From: JALOAP01 sp964632355 | GTDB lineage: Bacteria > Chloroflexota > Dehalococcoidia > Tepidiformales > Tepidiformaceae | Length of the DNA: 21,857 nucleotides | NCBI GenBank assembly: GCA_964632355.1 | Contig: CAZWBW010000044.1 | Location: 1 to 21,857 of the forward strand | Direction of reading: 5' to 3' | In this document: one piece after another, positions 20,020 through 21,857 of the stretch | Layout: each line of letters begins with the position of its first letter | Numbering within the stretch: position 1 is the stretch's first letter | Position numbers and translations under genes: made by a program | Notes under the pieces: model-generated | The model's database searches: none | Seen by the model: only the letters and a program-made list of their open reading frames with translations | Told to the model about the DNA's origin: nothing

Positions 20020-21857
20020 AGCGATGGTCCTGCGGCGAACTGGGGCGCGTCGGCGGTCGCGTTCGCCGCGTAGAGCTTCTCGATCTCCTCGGGCGTCATG
20101 CCCAGTACGCCCGCGAACACGTCGTGGTTGTGCTCGGCGAAGAGCGGCGCAGCCCGCTCGATGGTCGCCGGTGTGCGGGTGAACCGCCACGCGAACCCGG
20201 GGAACCAGAAGGTGCCCGCCTTCGCATGCCGAATCCGCACGAAGAAGTCCCGCGCGTTCAGGTGGTTGTCCGTGAAGATCTCCCAGTTCGGCATGACGGG
20301 CGCGGCAGGAACGCCGGCCGCCTGCAGGGCCTCCGCCGCGGCGATATGGTCGAGCGCAGCCGCCCACTCGCGAATCGCCGCGTCGATCTCCTCGCGGCGC
20401 GCGCGGCGGCCTTCGGCGCTGCGAAGCTCCCGGTCGTTCGCCAGGTCCTCGCGGCCGATCACCCGGCACAACCCCTCCCATTCCGCTTCATCGCGAACAG
20501 CCACGGCGAGCCAGCAGTCCCGCCCCGCGGTGGGGTAGATGTCGTGCGGCGCGTGGATTCGGTGGCGGTTGGCCATCGGCTCCGGCACACGCCCTTCGAC
20601 CGTGTACTCGAGGAACTGCTGCGAAAGGAACGGAGCGACCGCTTCGAGCAGCGCCATGTCGATCCACTGGCCCTCGCCGGTTCGCCGTCGGGCGTGCAGC
20701 GCCGCCAGCATCGCGACGGTGCCGTGGTTCCCGGTGGCGGGGTCGGCGTAGAAGGTGCCGGTGCCGAAGTACTCGCCCGGCCCGTACCCGAGCAACGCCG
20801 CGAGGCCGCTCACCGTTTCGATGTTGCTCCCATAGGCGGAGTAGTTGCGCTCCGGCCCGGTCGCCCCGAAGCCCGACATCGAGCACATCACGATGCCCGG
20901 GTTCGTCTGCCGCAGCGTGTCGTAGGCGAGGCCGAGTTGGCCCATGACCCGTGCGGAGTTGTTCTCGAGGACGATGTCGGCTTCCTGCACGAGCGCGAGG
21001 AACACCTCTTTCCCCTCGGGCTTCGAAAGGTCGAGGCTGATGCCCTTCTTGTTCCGGTTGAGCTTGTTGAAGTAGCCGCTTCGGTGCCAGTGCTCCGGCC
21101 ACAGGTCGTCGGCGATGTGGATGAGGGCGCGGGTGGCCGGCTTCGTGGCGAGCTCGATCTTGATGACCTCAGCGCCGAGGTCGGCGAGGTGGCGGCCGGC
21201 GATCGGCCCGGCCCAGTTCGCCGTCACCTCGATGACGCGGACGCCGTGGAGCGGACCGCGTTCGTTGGGCAGCGCTCCAGTATCGACTTCGTGTGCGATC
21301 CGCCGTTCGACATCGCGGTTGGCCCACTCGAACCCGGGCGAGAACACGGCCTCGTTGTCCTGCCCGAGCTTCGGTGCGCGGTGACGGATGCTCGCCGGCG
21401 TGCCCGTGAGGCGGTAGGGGAAGCCGGGCGCTTTGAACTTGCGGCCTGCGACTTCCACTTCTTCGAACCAGTCACGCTCCGCGAGCTGGCCGCTGTTCGC
21501 GATGTCCTCCATCGTGGCGACGGGCGTGACGGCGATGCGCAGCTCCTGCGCCGAGTGGTAAATCTCCTGCTTCGTTCGCGTCGCGGCCCACTCGGCGAAC
21601 GCCGGGAAGACCACGTCGCGGAAGCGCTCCATCCACACGAGCGGTTGTACGAGCTCCTCGTCTTCGAGCAGGTCGAAGCGCTCCATCAGGATGAACAGGT
21701 TCGGGTAGGGGACGAGGTTGAAGAGATAGACGAACCCATCGGCGCAGCGCGCGAAGAGGCTTCCGGTGCGGGTCTGCACGTTCCCCTGGTGCGTCCAGAT
21801 AGTGGTCAGCCACGCGTGGTTGCTGAGCGCCGCTTCCTGGTGCGATACCTCGACCAC
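20016..21857 (-). CDS. Tandem-domain CaiB/BaiF family III CoA-transferase (5' end outside window)
   Basis: This enzyme moves CoA between carboxylates, forming an aspartyl-CoA thioester. The 613 visible residues run to the window edge, so the N-terminus is missing. Residues 1-175 are the C-terminal part of a first CaiB-type domain (RDVVFPAFAEW...IAVTPVATMEDIANSGQLAERDWF...KAPGFPYRLTGTPA). A complete second domain starts at about 202: LHGVRVIEVTANWAGPIAGRHLADLGAEVIKIE, with KKGISLDLSKPEGKEVF, SGFGATGPERNYSAYGSNIE and the catalytic Asp372 in FYADPATGNHGTVAMLAALHARRRTGEGQWID. The second domain ends in its own PVMPNWEIFTDNHLNARDFF region. Two fused copies explain the length. The stop overlaps the next start by 4 nt. 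The acyl substrate is unknown. Confidence 0.93.
   Translation of the reverse strand: MVEVSHQEAALSNHAWLTTIWTHQGNVQTRTGSLFARCADGFVYLFNLVPYPNLFILMERFDLLEDEELVQPLVWMERFRDVVFPAFAEWAATRTKQEIYHSAQELRIAVTPVATMEDIANSGQLAERDWFEEVEVAGRKFKAPGFPYRLTGTPASIRHRAPKLGQDNEAVFSPGFEWANRDVERRIAHEVDTGALPNERGPLHGVRVIEVTANWAGPIAGRHLADLGAEVIKIELATKPATRALIHIADDLWPEHWHRSGYFNKLNRNKKGISLDLSKPEGKEVFLALVQEADIVLENNSARVMGQLGLAYDTLRQTNPGIVMCSMSGFGATGPERNYSAYGSNIETVSGLAALLGYGPGEYFGTGTFYADPATGNHGTVAMLAALHARRRTGEGQWIDMALLEAVAPFLSQQFLEYTVEGRVPEPMANRHRIHAPHDIYPTAGRDCWLAVAVRDEAEWEGLCRVIGREDLANDRELRSAEGRRARREEIDAAIREWAAALDHIAAAEALQAAGVPAAPVMPNWEIFTDNHLNARDFFVRIRHAKAGTFWFPGFAWRFTRTPATIERAAPLFAEHNHDVFAGVLGMTPEEIEKLYAANATADAPQFAAGPSL

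Overview
The window is a compact, G+C-rich bacterial chromosome segment. It has no mobile element, CRISPR array, rRNA or tRNA that I can see. The best guess for the source is Chloroflexota. SecA carries the extra loop before its ADITYGTNNEFGFDYLRDN motif that I associate with Chloroflexota SecA, and the secreted CAP protein ends in a domain type I associate with the same phylum. An actinobacterium is the main alternative, because a TIGR03668-type PPOX protein and a c-di-AMP riboswitch also fit there. Genes run on both strands in short units, often overlapping by 4 nt.

Layout. 1-2307: secA, 5'-truncated, overlapped by a small unknown gene. 2678-4280 (minus): an integral membrane double zinc-ribbon protein, then a SAM methyltransferase whose start region is a strong dyad containing the Shine-Dalgarno sequence. 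4561-5929 (plus): a DinB-like protein and a diverged CitE/HpcH-like lyase. 5926-7121 (minus): thiamine pyrophosphokinase and a MarR regulator. 7212-10074 (plus): a membrane-anchored protein, a nucleoside phosphorylase (probably leaderless) and a secreted delta-60-repeat protein. 10347-13695 (plus): a 64-aa zinc-ribbon-like protein, a 36-aa membrane microprotein, a ketosynthase homologue that has lost its catalytic triad, a TsaC/Sua5 tRNA-modification enzyme and a GNAT acetyltransferase. 13702-15630 (minus): a winged-helix regulator, purK and purE. 15949-16779 (plus): a secreted CAP/SCP-domain protein. 16776-17770 (minus): a five-helix membrane protein and a PPOX-class oxidoreductase. 18143-19486 (plus): an MFS transporter behind a c-di-AMP riboswitch. 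19687-21857 (minus): a tandem-fused CaiB/BaiF CoA-transferase (5' end outside the window) and a small unknown protein.

Most genes are housekeeping: protein export, purine and thiamine metabolism, and tRNA t6A. The items most worth a second look are the c-di-AMP riboswitch upstream of an MFS transporter, the catalytically dead ketosynthase that lies in frame behind a 36-aa membrane peptide and seems to lack a canonical start, the SD-containing dyad before the methyltransferase, and two adjacent perfect palindromes in a divergent promoter region. I found no clearly new multi-gene system.
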